NCBI RefSeq assembly: GCF_946478885.1 | Contig: NZ_CAMLDX010000153.1 | Location: 1 to 5,221 of the forward strand | Length of the DNA stretch: 5,221 nt | Origin: an uncultured Bacillus sp. | GTDB taxonomy: Bacteria > Bacillota > Bacilli > Bacillales_B > DSM-18226 | Direction: 5' to 3' | Program-made: the position numbers and the translations under genes | Part shown: positions 5,132 through 5,221 of the stretch, one piece after another | Layout of the letters: every line of letters begins with the position of its first letter | Numbering within the stretch: the first letter of the stretch is position 1 | Notes under the pieces: model-generated | What the model was told of the DNA's origin: nothing | The model's input: the letters and a program-made list of their open reading frames with translations, nothing else | The model's database searches: none

Positions 5132-5221
5132 CTATTCGTTAAAAATAAAACCCAATTTTTTTGCAATTTCATTGATTGATAAATTACTTTTGTTAATTTG
5201 TCTTTTTTTGTTTTCTTTTTT
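5132..5221 (-). CDS. C-terminal 29 codons of an unidentified gene (5' part beyond the right edge)
   Basis: On the minus strand a frame is open from the window edge to a TAG at 5132-5134. It gives a lysine-rich stretch (KKENKKRQINKS) followed by NLSINEIAKKLGFIFNE. SINEIAKKLGF looks like a short amphipathic, helix-turn-helix-like segment, but this is too little to name a family. Support for a real gene comes from the plausible protein-like ending and from a hairpin with a T-run 18-60 bases beyond the stop in the right orientation. It converges on csfB. An open stretch this short could arise by chance. Confidence 0.5.
   Translation of the reverse strand, partial: KKENKKRQINKSNLSINEIAKKLGFIFNE

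Overview
The window looks like chromosomal DNA of an endospore-forming member of the Bacillaceae. Evidence for this is a gene for CsfB/Gin, a forespore anti-sigma factor known from spore-formers, a yaaO-tmk gene pair as in Bacillus subtilis, strong Shine-Dalgarno sequences with GTG and TTG starts, and intrinsic terminators typical of Firmicutes. The species cannot be named from the sequence.

Layout, left to right. Positions 1-795 (+) hold the 3' end of a large GH94-type enzyme, most like the C-terminus of cyclic beta-1,2-glucan synthases (NdvB/ChvB). A 124-bp imperfect palindrome at 801-924 follows it. From 925 to about 2440 there is almost no conventional coding sequence. This stretch holds an orphan intrinsic terminator (1138-1174), a consensus promoter driving a 40-residue single-pass membrane peptide (1608-1730), a cluster of related repeats (1751-2005), a possible decayed reading frame (1823-1993, -), a 13-bp inverted repeat (2086/2217), a motif resembling half of a GEMM-I riboswitch, and a bidirectional hairpin terminator (2321-2370).

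Positions 2444-4576 (-) hold a probable two-gene operon. It has YaaO, a fold-type I PLP decarboxylase of the Orn/Lys/Arg group, followed 57 bp later by thymidylate kinase (tmk). It reads toward the terminator at 2321-2370. Divergent from it, csfB (4873-5064, +) has a sigma-F-like promoter and two upstream CATACAAT boxes resembling mother-cell (sigma-E/sigma-K) -10 elements. A last gene enters from the right edge on the minus strand; only its final 29 codons are present, and a hairpin between it and csfB serves mainly as its terminator.

In B. subtilis the order is csfB-xpaC-yaaN-yaaO-tmk-darA-yaaR-holB, all on one strand. Here xpaC and yaaN are absent between csfB and yaaO, the yaaO-tmk pair points away from csfB, and darA/yaaR/holB do not follow tmk. 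The window therefore seems to span rearrangement breakpoints, or a second copy of part of this locus, next to a repeat-rich intergenic area. No clearly new multi-gene system is visible. The best leads are the small membrane peptide with its own strong promoter, the repeat cluster beside it, and the compartment-specific promoter arrangement of csfB.
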